Below are positions 40,463 through 48,073 of a stretch of DNA of 54,708 nt, one piece after another. The stretch is from Chloroflexota bacterium. Lineage in GTDB: Bacteria; Chloroflexota; Anaerolineae; B4-G1. Position numbers and translations under genes: made by a program. The stretch spans positions 1 through 54,708 of the forward strand of contig JAAEPW010000618.1 in assembly GCA_024232355.1 (NCBI GenBank), read 5' to 3'. Each line of letters starts with the position of its first letter. Positions within the stretch are counted from its first letter, which is position 1. The notes under the pieces are model-generated. The model saw nothing but the letters and a program-made list of their open reading frames with translations. It had not been told where the DNA came from and did no database searches.

Positions 40463-40750
40463 ATGAATGTGAGAGAAATAGTTGAGGCATGGCTGAAAGA
40501 AAACGGGTACGACGGGTTATGTGGCGAGGAATGCGGTTGCAGGATCGGTGACATTGGGGCGTGTGACTACGTGGAATGGAGCTGTGTGCCGGGATATGCT
40601 TGCCCACATGAGGCGTGCATAGACGCATGCGAAGAGCACGTCTCTTATCGCTACAAGCCAGGCTCGTGTACCGTGTCGCCTGAATGGTTGGCGGAGCATG
40701 GGGGGAAAAATGAAACTACCTCCAAACCTACCTCCGCCAACGTGGTGTGA
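40463..40750 (+). CDS. Cys-rich hypothetical protein, 95 aa
   Basis: It begins VREIVEAWLKENGYDGLCGEEC and continues CGCRIGDIGACDYVEWSC; many phages carry short proteins of this style, of unknown function. Its last 41 bases overlap the methyltransferase gene, which has its ribosome site inside this frame. Confidence 0.65.
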   Translation: MNVREIVEAWLKENGYDGLCGEECGCRIGDIGACDYVEWSCVPGYACPHEACIDACEEHVSYRYKPGSCTVSPEWLAEHGGKNETTSKPTSANVV

Positions 40751-41432
40751 CGAAACCTTCGGCGTGGCGTTGTACCACGGCGACTGTCTGGACGTGTTGC
40801 GCGAATTGCCAGCGGGTAGCATTGACGCGGTGGTAACCGATCCGCCGTATGGGATAAAGAGGGCTGCAGAAAAAGACACTAATGGGCGGTTAAGTAATTG
40901 GGCACAAGCGCCAAACTACGGTGTGTCTACGTGGGACAACGAAACGTGTGACGAAGGAATAGCAGAAGCCGTGAGGGTAAGTCGCCAAGCTGTAGTGTTT
41001 GGTGGCAACTTCTACGATTTACCACCAACATCGTGTTGGTTGGTGTGGGATAAAATGAATGGTGTTAGCGATTTTGCCGACTGCGAGCTTGCTTGGACAA
41101 ACTTGAAAGGCGCGGTTAGACTAAAGCGCTACATGTGGAATGGAATGATTCGGGAAAACCGTGAGCCACGGGGAGATCACCCAACGCAAAAGCCTGTGCC
41201 GATCATGGCGTGGGCGGTAGGATTCACTACGGGCACAGTGTGTGATCCTTTTATGGGCTCGGGCACGACAGGCGTGGCGGCTGTCAACCTTGGCCGGGCT
41301 TTCATAGGCGTAGAGCTTGAGCGCAAGTATTTTGAGATAGCAGTCGAGCGCATACGTCAAGCGATCATTGACGCGCAAGACGGGCCGCTATTCGCGGAGC
41401 ACGTACCAGAACAACTGGAGATAGAAGAATGA
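40710..41432 (+). CDS. DNA methyltransferase (N6-adenine/N4-cytosine), 240 aa
   Basis: Methylates phage or host DNA, often to block restriction. VVTDPPYGIKR is catalytic motif IV (DPPY) and VCDPFMGSGTTGVAAVNLGR is the SAM-binding motif I; motif IV precedes I, which marks the beta class. HPTQKPVPIMAWAV is a typical final segment. ATG 40710 follows GGGGGGAAAA; ATG 40698 is less well placed. Target site unknown. Confidence 0.9.
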   Translation: MKLPPNLPPPTWCDETFGVALYHGDCLDVLRELPAGSIDAVVTDPPYGIKRAAEKDTNGRLSNWAQAPNYGVSTWDNETCDEGIAEAVRVSRQAVVFGGNFYDLPPTSCWLVWDKMNGVSDFADCELAWTNLKGAVRLKRYMWNGMIRENREPRGDHPTQKPVPIMAWAVGFTTGTVCDPFMGSGTTGVAAVNLGRAFIGVELERKYFEIAVERIRQAIIDAQDGPLFAEHVPEQLEIEE

Positions 41433-41926
41433 GACAGCCTGACGTATGTGTGATAGGCGTGGATGTGGCCTGGGGCAAGCCGACGGCGGTGGCGCAATGC
41501 CGGGGTAACAAATACGGCATTGTGAGTGAGTGGCAATTTAAGGAGACTAGGTGGTTTCACACACTCTTTGACGATATTGCTGATATGCACAAAGACACAC
41601 CTGTCATCGTCGTTGTGGAGCGCATGTTTCTGGGCAAGAATGTCAAAGCGTTTGGCCAGCTCTGCGAGTGCGTAGGCATGTTTCGCTACCTATCAGCGTT
41701 GCACGGGTTCCATTTCGCGCAAGTGGCGGCGGTGGACGGCAATGCGAAAGGCTGGTATAGAGAGCTGTTGAGCGTCACGAGGAAAGCCGACGCGAAACCG
41801 CTGTATATGCTGCGAGCTAAGAGCTTGACAGGACGCGACGATCTGACAGACGACGAAAGCGCGGCGGTATGTCTCGCTGACTGGGGCAAGTGTAACGCAA
41901 TGGAAATACTGGGGGAAGGGCTATGA
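41429..41926 (+). CDS. RuvC-like Holliday-junction resolvase, 165 aa
   Basis: Cuts branched DNA before packaging. VIGVDVAWG has the first catalytic Asp (D12), VIVVVERMFLGKN the Glu (E64), and DDLTDDESAAVCLADW the C-terminal acidic pair (about D141-E143). The spacing and the KAFGQLCECVGMF helix fit phage RuvC-like nucleases. ATGA overlap with the methyltransferase. Confidence 0.82.
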   Translation: MRQPDVCVIGVDVAWGKPTAVAQCRGNKYGIVSEWQFKETRWFHTLFDDIADMHKDTPVIVVVERMFLGKNVKAFGQLCECVGMFRYLSALHGFHFAQVAAVDGNAKGWYRELLSVTRKADAKPLYMLRAKSLTGRDDLTDDESAAVCLADWGKCNAMEILGEGL

Positions 41927-42162
41927 GAGCAACGAGCACCGAAGTGGTTGAAATGAATTACTGGAAAGCGTTGGGGTTGAAAAGTGGCGAGGTGCATAAG
42001 CTGGCGAGGGCCAAAGCACACGGGTATGCGCAAAACTACGCGTATGGTGGCGATCAGTTGAAAATGACAATTGACATTCTGGAGCTGGCTACCAACGAGG
42101 CACGTGACGCTATGGCCAAACGCGACGATATGCTGACGCCACAGAAGCGATACCATGGCTAA
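41923..42162 (+). CDS. Small helical protein, 79 aa
   Basis: Helical throughout (KLARAKAHGYAQNYAYGGDQLK; ELATNEARDAMAKRDDM). No motif recognised. Overlaps both neighbours. Confidence 0.58.
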   Translation: MRATSTEVVEMNYWKALGLKSGEVHKLARAKAHGYAQNYAYGGDQLKMTIDILELATNEARDAMAKRDDMLTPQKRYHG

Positions 42163-42424
42163 TAAGCTACCAGGCGACAGGCGGCGCTGTAAGAATTGTG
42201 GTGAGCGAAAGCTTACAACCGACTACGTCGAGGATAGGTGGATCTGCACGCAGTGCTGGAATAGCCGTAAGCTTGTCCGTAACAGGCGTGAGCAGGCGTT
42301 AGCGGTACGCATGGCACATGTAGACATAGACTTAGACGACGACGACTGGGAGGCGCTGGTGGACGCGTATGGACGCGGCGAGTACTGGGCTATTGACGAG
42401 GCGAAACGATTGGAAGGAGAGTGA
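42155..42424 (+). CDS. Zinc-binding protein, 89 aa
   Basis: CKNCGERKLTTDYVEDRWIC then TQCWNSRK (12-39) is a four-cysteine zinc site, followed by a basic helix (RNRREQALAVRMA) and an acidic end. It could bind DNA or RNA. Not recognised further. Confidence 0.65.
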   Translation: MANKLPGDRRRCKNCGERKLTTDYVEDRWICTQCWNSRKLVRNRREQALAVRMAHVDIDLDDDDWEALVDAYGRGEYWAIDEAKRLEGE

Positions 42425-42427
42425 GCA

Positions 42428-42646
42428 ATGAATTGTCCGTATTGCGGAGCGGCTTTCCTGGACGCTGTGCCATTTCAGGCGTTGTTGGCAAAGCATGGCT
42501 ATGGCGTACATGACACAGAATGGCCGTGTAATGTGTGCGGGAAACGCGTGGCTTCGGCGACAGAAATTTCTATGTCAATGCCAGGCGCTAAAGCGACAGG
42601 AATGTTTACTAAGGTAACGATAGCCTACACGGAGGATAAGCCATGA
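42428..42646 (+). CDS. Zinc-ribbon protein, copy 1, 72 aa
   Basis: MNCPYCGAAFLDAVPFQALL, then WPCNVCGKRV: two CxxC pairs about 30 residues apart, a zinc ribbon. Tandem paralog of the next gene (shared MNCPxCGA start). Confidence 0.65.
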   Translation: MNCPYCGAAFLDAVPFQALLAKHGYGVHDTEWPCNVCGKRVASATEISMSMPGAKATGMFTKVTIAYTEDKP

Positions 42647-42819
42647 ATTGTCCATGTTGTGGCGCAACAGAAAGCGACTGTGTGCCAGACGCGCTGCTGC
42701 ACTTTATCGAGGAAAACGAGCTGCTGCACAGTCCAGGTGAGCGGCATGAGTGGACGTGTGAGACATGTAAACGGAAGGTGAGTGCGAAGATATCCGTGAG
42801 GACAACCAAAGGAGGCTAG
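42643..42819 (+). CDS. Zinc-ribbon protein, copy 2, 58 aa
   Basis: MNCPCCGATESDCVPDALL, then WTCETCKRKVSAKISV: same layout as the preceding gene but shorter. The ATGA overlap and GGAGGATAAGCC upstream support translation. A likely recent tandem duplication. Confidence 0.65.
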   Translation: MNCPCCGATESDCVPDALLHFIEENELLHSPGERHEWTCETCKRKVSAKISVRTTKGG

Positions 42820-42821
42820 GC

Positions 42822-43217
42822 ATGAAACAATTGAGGTTTGAAGGCAGATCGGACGATACGTTTGGGGAAATGGCGGTATTCTATGACGACTATGACAACT
42901 GTGCGGCGGACACACCAATTGTGTACCGCGTTTGGACTGACGACGACGAGCTATTTGTTGTTGGCCAGTATGGGCAGAAAGGTACGCCAGGCTGTTGGTG
43001 TATAGGCGTACAGGCGCTTGAAGAGAAAGTGCTGGCAAACTGGCCTATGCGGCTAGAGAACAGTAAGGTGGTGGCATATTCGCCAGCGTTGATCATTGAC
43101 GCGCCTGACGGCGTACAGATCGAATGCGTTGGGCGCGCACGAGTGGCCAAAGACGAGATTATGGAATTTGTGCGCGACAACCATAGCGAAATGGTAGACA
43201 AAATAGTTTTCAAGTAG
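42822..43217 (+). CDS. Hypothetical protein, 131 aa
   Basis: Alternating strands and helices (LRFEGRSDDTFGEMAVFYDDYDN; VWTDDDELFVVGQYG). Ends with a charged helix and VDKIVFK. AAGGAGGCTAGGC precedes the ATG. No family recognised. Confidence 0.62.
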   Translation: MKQLRFEGRSDDTFGEMAVFYDDYDNCAADTPIVYRVWTDDDELFVVGQYGQKGTPGCWCIGVQALEEKVLANWPMRLENSKVVAYSPALIIDAPDGVQIECVGRARVAKDEIMEFVRDNHSEMVDKIVFK

Positions 43218-43253
43218 TTTCTCAGATCCACTGGGACGAGACGTCAAAAACAC

Positions 43254-43266
43254 ATAGCGGCGCTAT
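43254..43266. promoter_or_regulatory. Perfect 13-base palindrome
   Basis: ATAGCG-G-CGCTAT (43254-43266) is an exact dyad in the non-coding stretch before the tRNA. It is too tight for a stable RNA hairpin without opening, so a protein-binding site is more likely. Confidence 0.35.
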
Positions 43267-43329
43267 CGAGGCTTAAATTCCACCTCAATGCCGTACCTAG
43301 TGGGTTACGCTCGGGTAACACCGGGCACT

Positions 43330-43352
43330 GGCAGCGGCCTGTTGTCGCTGCC
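43330..43352 (+). other. Conserved-loop hairpin just 5' of the tRNA
   Basis: GGCAGCG (43330-43336) and CGCTGCC (43346-43352) pair around a GCCTGTTGT loop. The same loop with a different, still-pairing stem occurs at 46787-46807. It ends two bases before the tRNA and could guide tRNA 5' processing or bind a protein. Confidence 0.6.
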
Positions 43353-43354
43353 AT

Positions 43355-43428
43355 GAGGGCGTGGCTCAGTGGTAGAGCGCTGGTCTCCAAAACCAGACAC
43401 GCAGGTTCGATTCCTGCCGTCCTCGCCA
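43355..43428 (+). tRNA. trnW: tRNA-Trp (CCA anticodon)
   Basis: A full cloverleaf is visible. Acceptor GAGGGCG (43355-43361) pairs with CGTCCTC, and the D arm is GCTCAGTGGTAGAGC. Anticodon stem CTGGT/ACCAG (43380-43384, 43392-43396) closes a loop with CCA at 43387-43389, and the T arm is GCAGG-TTCGATT-CCTGC. Discriminator G and an encoded CCA end follow. It would read UGG (Trp) codons. Confidence 0.93.
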
Positions 43429-43463
43429 AAATACACCGAAGGCGGTTGACGATAGGAGGCGAC

Positions 43464-44069
43464 ATGAAATATGCGGAGCAGTTGACGTTTGCGAGTAACT
43501 ACAGGTTTCTTTGTGGCGTATGCTATGTAGCACAAGCTAAGTATGCGAGTATTGACGTTGTGCCAGGCGAGAAGCCAAACACGTTGGCGTGCATGATAGT
43601 ATTGCGGTTTACGTCGCCGGTGGTTGTCAAAAAGCACCACGTCATAAAAGGCAAACATTGCACAGGCAAGACGGTGGCGAAGATCGAAAAGGTGTATTGC
43701 GACATTGTGGAGCAGATAGGCTATTCGCGGTGCGAATATCTAAACGCCAGACGTGAGCTTCTAGAAGCGGCATACAACAGCGCGTTGGAAGCACACACGG
43801 GCCGCATAGTGCCATGGGCATTTGGTGGAAGCCATATAGATCGCGGTATGTGCGGGCACGCGATAGATCCTAAAATGGAATTCACGCTTGAGTTGCTTGA
43901 GCCTAACGAGTGGATCTTGCGCATTACCGCGAATGGCACCAACTATGCCGAGTATATCCACACCACGTCAGACACACAGATCGCAGACTGTCACAAGGTA
44001 ATTGATCGGCACTACGAAAACTTACAAGAGGGACGCAACTTCGTGGCGGCATTACAGGAGGCGACATGA
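43464..44069 (+). CDS. Hypothetical protein, 201 aa
   Basis: ATG 43464 follows TAGGAGG; the frame upstream would run through the tRNA and is not used. Mixed alpha/beta, with CGVCYVAQAKYASIDVVPGEK and EFTLELLEPNEWILRITANG. No motif recognised. First of three overlapping small-protein genes. Confidence 0.68.
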   Translation: MKYAEQLTFASNYRFLCGVCYVAQAKYASIDVVPGEKPNTLACMIVLRFTSPVVVKKHHVIKGKHCTGKTVAKIEKVYCDIVEQIGYSRCEYLNARRELLEAAYNSALEAHTGRIVPWAFGGSHIDRGMCGHAIDPKMEFTLELLEPNEWILRITANGTNYAEYIHTTSDTQIADCHKVIDRHYENLQEGRNFVAALQEAT

Positions 44070-44353
44070 GCGCGAAAATAGAAGTGAAAATACTGGACGG
44101 CGAGCCACACATGAAGCTATATGGAATGCACAAGGAATGCGACGAATGGAAGGTGGCAAGCGAAAACCACCTAAGACTGTGGTATGTGAGGCAGTTGTCA
44201 TTCAAAGACGTGAGCGACGATCGCGGCGGCATATGCGAGGTGCGGTGGAAGTGGGGAGGCGTAGCCCACACACACGTCATGGCGACACGCGCGCAACTAG
44301 AGCAGGCGATCAAGGACATGGAAGCGCTGGAAGGAGGCTGTAATGAAGGTTGA
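44066..44353 (+). CDS. Hypothetical protein, 95 aa, paralog of the one at 46895
   Basis: The segment SFKDVSDDRGGICEVRW and the final ATRAQLEQAIKD match the protein at 46895 (VFKDVSGSHGGICQING; ATRAKIEKVIHE). It is probably a small alpha/beta fold. ACAGGAGGCGAC precedes the ATG. Function unknown. Confidence 0.65.
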   Translation: MSAKIEVKILDGEPHMKLYGMHKECDEWKVASENHLRLWYVRQLSFKDVSDDRGGICEVRWKWGGVAHTHVMATRAQLEQAIKDMEALEGGCNEG

Positions 44354-44600
44354 AAAGATTGGCGGTGTGACGTGGTTGAATGCAATGGAAATGGACTTTG
44401 CATATACGCATAGCGGCGATATCGAGGTGGACTGGCTAGAGGTAGGGCGTGTATATCTTAATGTGGCCGATATTTCTAGGGTGTTAGGGGAGGTCGATGG
44501 GTATTGTAGGATATTCCATAAAGGCATAGAGAGAGCCACGCGTATTGACGGAACGGCAGAAGAAGTCCTGCAATTGCTTCGTGCCGCTGAAAGCGCTTGA
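44343..44600 (+). CDS. Hypothetical protein, 85 aa
   Basis: Overlaps the previous gene by 11 bases. VEKIGGVTWLNAMEMDFAYT and a helical end EEVLQLLRAAESA. Its stop lies within the -35 of the next promoter. No family. Confidence 0.6.
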   Translation: MKVEKIGGVTWLNAMEMDFAYTHSGDIEVDWLEVGRVYLNVADISRVLGEVDGYCRIFHKGIERATRIDGTAEEVLQLLRAAESA

Positions 44601-44626
44601 CAAGCCATAAGTGGCTATGGTACTAT
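44597..44626 (+). promoter_or_regulatory. Promoter with dyad before the second HTH gene
   Basis: TTGACA (44597-44602), 18 bases, TACTAT (44621-44626). Inside the spacer, AGCCA (44603-44607) and TGGCT (44612-44616) form a dyad that could be an operator. Its -35 region matches that of the promoter at 35514. Confidence 0.75.
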
Positions 44627-44647
44627 ACGCCACGAAAGGAGAAGCAA

Positions 44648-44818
44648 ATGGAATTGTTGACACGCAGAGAATTACAGGAGCGCATGAAGGTGGCGCAAGG
44701 CACTACCTACGCCATGCAGCGTGAAGGTATGCCAACAGTGCGGACGCCAGGCACGCGCAACGTGCGCTTTGACTGGGACGCCGTGGCGAAGTGGTTGGAA
44801 GAAAGGAATAAGGAATGA
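44648..44818 (+). CDS. Excisionase/MerR-like HTH protein, 56 aa
   Basis: MELLTRRELQERMKVAQG then GTRNVRFDWDAVAKWLEE: same fold and length as the protein at 35570 (both start MEL). AAAGGAG precedes the ATG. It probably controls the promoter just upstream and the ParB-methyltransferase gene. Confidence 0.8.
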   Translation: MELLTRRELQERMKVAQGTTYAMQREGMPTVRTPGTRNVRFDWDAVAKWLEERNKE

Positions 44819-46083
44819 CGCAAAAAATAGTAGAGTTGAAACTAGAGCAGGTGGTGTATCGAGACGACTTGTATCCTCGCCTTGAAACGAGTCCGGCAAC
44901 TGTCCAGAAGTACGCAGAAGACTTGTCTGTGTTGCCGCCTATCGAGGTAAACCAGCACAACGAGTTGATAGACGGCTGGCACCGTTGGACGGCGTACAAG
45001 AAGTGTGAAGCAGACACTATCAAGGCTATCGTGACGGAGACGAAAAGCGACGAAGAATTGCTTTGGCGAGCAATTGAGACGAATGCGTCGTTTGGCCTTG
45101 CGTTAAGCAACAAAGACAAACAGGCCATGGCTCGGCGACTATACAACAATGTTGCCAATAGTGAGCGTGACGAAATGAAAGCCATGCTGGCCAAGAAGTT
45201 GAGTGTGTCCACCAAGACAGTAGCGCGGTGGCTCGCAGACTCCGACAAGGCATTCAAAACGCAACGCAATGACACTATTCTCTCTATGTGGCTCTCGTGC
45301 CACACTCAGCAGGTGATCGCAGAGGCCGTGCAATGCGATCAAAAGACAGTAGAGAATGTTTTAGGAAAAAAGGACATTTGTCCAAAATTCCTTAAACCTA
45401 CCGCAGATCACCTAGTTGACTTCGAGGTGCCGCTCTACAGCGTATGGAGCTTCGGTAAGAAGTCCGGCGACGTGTCGCATTTTGGCAACTCTGAGGCCAC
45501 CATTGTTGATAGGCTTCTGTACATGTACACAGATCCGCTTGATATTGTCGTAGATCCGTTTGCTGGCTCTGGCTCGACTATCGACGTGTGCAAGAAGCGT
45601 TGGCGTCGATATTGGGTGTCTGACAGGAAACCAATTGTCGAGCGTGAGCACGAGATCAGGCTGGCTGATATCAAGGACGGTATACCAGGGCCCGCACGTT
45701 GGGGAGACGTGAAGCTTGTGTACCTTGATCCGCCGTACTGGAAGCAAGCAGAAGGCAAGTACAGTGACGACAAGGAAGATTTGGCCAACATGTCTATCGA
45801 GGATTTCACGAAAGCGCTCGTGTCGTTGGTAACTGGCTATGCTAAGAAAATGAAGACTGGCTATATTGCCATGATCATTCAGCCTACACAATGGAATGCG
45901 CCTGGTAAACAGCACACCGATCATGTGCTTGACATTGCCTCTGCGGTACCATTGCAATTGGAGACGCGTATCCAAGCGCCGTACCAGACGCAACAATGTA
46001 CGCCGCAAATGGTGGAATGGGCGAAAGAGCACAAGAAAGTGCTTATGCTTGGACGTGAGATTGTGGTGTGGAGTGTCGGATAA
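44815..46083 (+). CDS. ParB-domain / DNA methyltransferase fusion, 422 aa
   Basis: Residues 1-85 are a ParB N-terminal-type domain (SVLPPIEVNQHNELIDGWHRW). A helix-turn-helix region follows (about 120-190; KLSVSTKTVARWL, AVQCDQKTVENVL). The C-terminal half is a DNA methyltransferase with VVDPFAGSGSTIDVCKK (motif I) and LVYLDPPYWKQ (motif IV, DPPY); motif I comes first. It may bind specific sites and methylate them. The ATGA overlap links it to the HTH gene. Confidence 0.85.
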   Translation: MTQKIVELKLEQVVYRDDLYPRLETSPATVQKYAEDLSVLPPIEVNQHNELIDGWHRWTAYKKCEADTIKAIVTETKSDEELLWRAIETNASFGLALSNKDKQAMARRLYNNVANSERDEMKAMLAKKLSVSTKTVARWLADSDKAFKTQRNDTILSMWLSCHTQQVIAEAVQCDQKTVENVLGKKDICPKFLKPTADHLVDFEVPLYSVWSFGKKSGDVSHFGNSEATIVDRLLYMYTDPLDIVVDPFAGSGSTIDVCKKRWRRYWVSDRKPIVEREHEIRLADIKDGIPGPARWGDVKLVYLDPPYWKQAEGKYSDDKEDLANMSIEDFTKALVSLVTGYAKKMKTGYIAMIIQPTQWNAPGKQHTDHVLDIASAVPLQLETRIQAPYQTQQCTPQMVEWAKEHKKVLMLGREIVVWSVG

Positions 46084-46667
46084 TGCCGCAAGCTGAGAGA
46101 TATAATAGCAGAGACTTGACGTATTCGCAGTGGCACCGCGCTCCAAGCATTGGCCGGTTTGTTGGCGAGGAAGACGCTCGTAAGTTGCTCATGCACGACG
46201 CGGACGGCATTGTCTATTATGAGCACCGATACGGAGACTATGAGCCTGTACTGCTGCTGGAAGTGGCGTGCGACGTTGGCCAGAGCAACAAAAACTATAT
46301 GCACTTGACGGCATTGGCGAAACGCGCGAATGTGCCTGCTATGTGCGTGTTGTATCACATATCGGCAACGGCAAACGCGAAGGCCGATCCTGGATATCAT
46401 GACATTGACAAGTTTCGCGTGAAACGTGTCTGGCCAAAACCGGACAAGGACTGGGTGACGCTATCGCCACAACAGTATGCGGAGAAGCTAGTAGCGGCGA
46501 GGACATACGGTGTAGCGCAATGCACACGCGAGGAAGACGCCGACGATCAGGAGCCACCTGCACCACCTGAGCCAGGCGACGGCCTGATCCACTTTCCAGA
46601 AGTTGAGGACATGCGCACGAGCGAGAGCTTGAAGGACATGCTGTGCGAGTATAGGCAGAGGACATGA
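46083..46667 (+). CDS. Possible PD-(D/E)XK-type nuclease, 194 aa
   Basis: MHDADGIVYYEHRYGDYEPVLLLEVACD, then KNYMHLTALAKRANVPAMCVLY resembles the Asp ... E-x-K-type strand and following helix of small phage nucleases, but the usual Lys is not clear (EVA). The C terminus is a Pro-rich acidic tail. It follows the methyltransferase with TAATG. The nuclease assignment is tentative. Confidence 0.55.
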   Translation: MPQAERYNSRDLTYSQWHRAPSIGRFVGEEDARKLLMHDADGIVYYEHRYGDYEPVLLLEVACDVGQSNKNYMHLTALAKRANVPAMCVLYHISATANAKADPGYHDIDKFRVKRVWPKPDKDWVTLSPQQYAEKLVAARTYGVAQCTREEDADDQEPPAPPEPGDGLIHFPEVEDMRTSESLKDMLCEYRQRT

Positions 46668-46684
46668 TATGGTGAAAAAATGTC

Positions 46685-46713
46685 TTGACATAGCGAAAAT
46701 TTTCTGTTAGACT
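46685..46713 (+). promoter_or_regulatory. Promoter with palindrome before the repeat-rich block
   Basis: TTGACA (46685-46690), 17 bases, TAGACT (46708-46713). GAAAATTTTC (46694-46703) is a perfect 10-base palindrome inside the spacer, a good operator candidate. It gives a leader of about 170 bases. Confidence 0.75.
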
Positions 46714-46756
46714 AAAACCTAGTAGATAAAAAGTTGAAAGTTGTTTTCACTTGGTG

Positions 46757-46779
46757 GTGCTTTTCGGTGACATAAGCAC
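46757..46779 (+). other. Leader hairpin
   Basis: GTGCTT (46757-46762) and AAGCAC (46774-46779) pair around an 11-base loop in the leader of the gene at 46895. Confidence 0.4.
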
Positions 46780-46786
46780 TCCTTCT

Positions 46787-46807
46787 GGGGCGGCCTGTTG
46801 TCGCCCT
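46787..46807 (+). other. Conserved-loop hairpin, second copy
   Basis: GGGCG (46788-46792) and CGCCC (46802-46806) pair, with a G-T pair outside, around the loop GCCTGTTGT. The 15-base core equals the one at 43334-43348. Outer stem bases differ but still pair. Confidence 0.6.
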
Positions 46808-46816
46808 TGTCAAAAC

Positions 46817-46828
46817 CCGCGAGAGCGG
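46817..46828 (+). other. GNRA-type hairpin (GAGA loop)
   Basis: CCGC-GAGA-GCGG, followed by TTGG and TACTATAC. It belongs to a family of similar hairpins at 47164, 47278, 48074 and 48879. Confidence 0.55.
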
Positions 46829-46894
46829 TTGGTACTATACAATACCCAACAGATCAGATCATAACGACACGAAACGAGAAATGGAGGCGCGAGA

Positions 46895-47185
46895 ATGACA
46901 GCAATGTTGGTGTCATCAAAAGCCGGTGAACGGTGGGTGCATATGGATGTTATGTGTTCTTTTGGTAAGGAGTGGTTTAAGAAGGGAAGAGCACATTTTC
47001 CAGTGAAGGGGCTGACAGAAAATGCACAGGTGTTTAAGGACGTGAGTGGCTCGCACGGTGGCATTTGCCAGATTAATGGGGTGAGCGCCACTGAGGGCAC
47101 ATACTATGTGTACGTCAATGCGACACGAGCAAAAATAGAGAAGGTGATACACGAGGCCATTACCCGCGCAAGCGGCTGTGGATAG
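46895..47185 (+). CDS. Hypothetical protein, 96 aa, paralog of the one at 44066
   Basis: VFKDVSGSHGGICQING and YVNATRAKIEKVIHEAITRA match the protein at 44066. Its last codons form a CCGC-GCAA-GCGG hairpin (47164-47175), and its GGATAG end is copied in later intergenic hairpin units. ATG follows GGAGGCG. Function unknown. Confidence 0.65.
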   Translation: MTAMLVSSKAGERWVHMDVMCSFGKEWFKKGRAHFPVKGLTENAQVFKDVSGSHGGICQINGVSATEGTYYVYVNATRAKIEKVIHEAITRASGCG

Positions 47186-47265
47186 CGGAACGAAATGGAA
47201 CACACCAAAACAGCACGCAATCGAACTTAATTAAACTTAACAAACCGAAACGAAACTAGTTTAAT
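47186..47265. repeat. CNNAA pentamer array A1
   Basis: Directly after the stop codon, the sequence can be cut into 16 five-base units. Most end in AA and start with C (cggaa, cgaaa, tggaa, cgcaa, cttaa, cgaaa). The 5-bp phase is kept throughout. Confidence 0.75.
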
Positions 47266-47277
47266 ACAAGGCCAACA

Positions 47278-47289
47278 CCGCGAGAGCGG
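47278..47289 (+). other. GNRA-type hairpin between arrays A1 and A2
   Basis: CCGC-GAGA-GCGG, inside a longer unit (about 47259-47302) that recurs at about 48052-48097 with few changes. Confidence 0.6.
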
Positions 47290-47300
47290 TTGAGGATAGG

Positions 47301-47370
47301 CGTAACTGAGCGTAATAAAACGAAACTGAATGGAATTGAACGTAACGAACCACAACCAAACACAACAAGA
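47301..47370. repeat. CNNAA pentamer array A2
   Basis: Fourteen five-base units (cgtaa, ctgag, cgtaa, taaaa, cgaaa, ctgaa, tggaa, ttgaa, cgtaa, ...), in the same phase as array A1 although a hairpin lies between them. It ends before the ribosome site of the next gene. Confidence 0.75.
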
Positions 47371-47385
47371 AAGCGAGGCTAGGCA

Positions 47386-47976
47386 ATGTTATCAAGACAA
47401 GCGACAGTACATATCACAGGCGTGACTCCACTTCAGCAGAATAAAGAGTATGAGTCCAGTGTGGAGAAGATCGGTAACGAGACGCCGACGCAATACCAAG
47501 ATCGCACCTGGATCCACAGGGCGCATATCAACGACGACGACATGGTTACCATACCGGCACAGGCTATCAAGAAGGCGCTTGTGTCAGCGTGTCGCTACAG
47601 CAGCGAGCAGATACCGGGGCAAGGCAAGAAGACGTGGACAAAGAAGTTTGAGGCGGCTGTGATAGTGCCGGGGTACGAGATCGAGCTGTCACAAACCAAG
47701 GCCGATATTGTTATGCTACCGCTGTATGTGCCAACGAACGGGCAAGCGGGACATGGCAAGCGTGTGTGGAAGAAGTTTCCGACGCTGAGCAAATGGGACT
47801 GTACGGCGACTGTCCTCATTCTGGACAACATTATCCCCAACGACGTCTTTCTCTCTATGCTTGACAAGGCTGGCCGGTTTATCGGTATTGGCTCGTGGCG
47901 TCCTGAGAATGGCGGCGAGAATGGCAGATTCACCTTTGACGAAAAGGCCGTGGAATGGGCAGAGGTGCAAGGATAG
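47386..47976 (+). CDS. Conserved-looking phage protein, 196 aa
   Basis: VHITGVTPLQQNKEY, a middle RTWIHRAHINDDDMVTIPAQAIKKALVSAC (given here only in part) and a C-terminal FIGIGSWRPENGG, then NGRF. The Gly-rich end and I-x-G start are reminiscent of RRM/RAMP-type folds, but I cannot confirm this. Flanked by pentamer arrays on both sides. Probably acts with single-stranded nucleic acid; inference only. Confidence 0.68.
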   Translation: MLSRQATVHITGVTPLQQNKEYESSVEKIGNETPTQYQDRTWIHRAHINDDDMVTIPAQAIKKALVSACRYSSEQIPGQGKKTWTKKFEAAVIVPGYEIELSQTKADIVMLPLYVPTNGQAGHGKRVWKKFPTLSKWDCTATVLILDNIIPNDVFLSMLDKAGRFIGIGSWRPENGGENGRFTFDEKAVEWAEVQG

Positions 47977-48056
47977 CGCAACACAACCGAGCGCAACTTA
48001 TCCTTACGCAACTGAACTGAGCGCAACGTAACGCACCACAACCAAACGAAACCAGT
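47977..48056. repeat. CNNAA pentamer array B1
   Basis: Sixteen five-base units start immediately after the TAG stop (cgcaa, cacaa, ccgag, cgcaa, cttat, cctta, cgcaa, ctgaa, ...). Same consensus as the A arrays. Confidence 0.75.
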
Positions 48057-48073
48057 TTAATACAAGGCCAACA

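Noticed and set aside
43353..43463. Upstream extension of the gene at 43464
   Set aside because: The extension is the tRNA-Trp gene itself.
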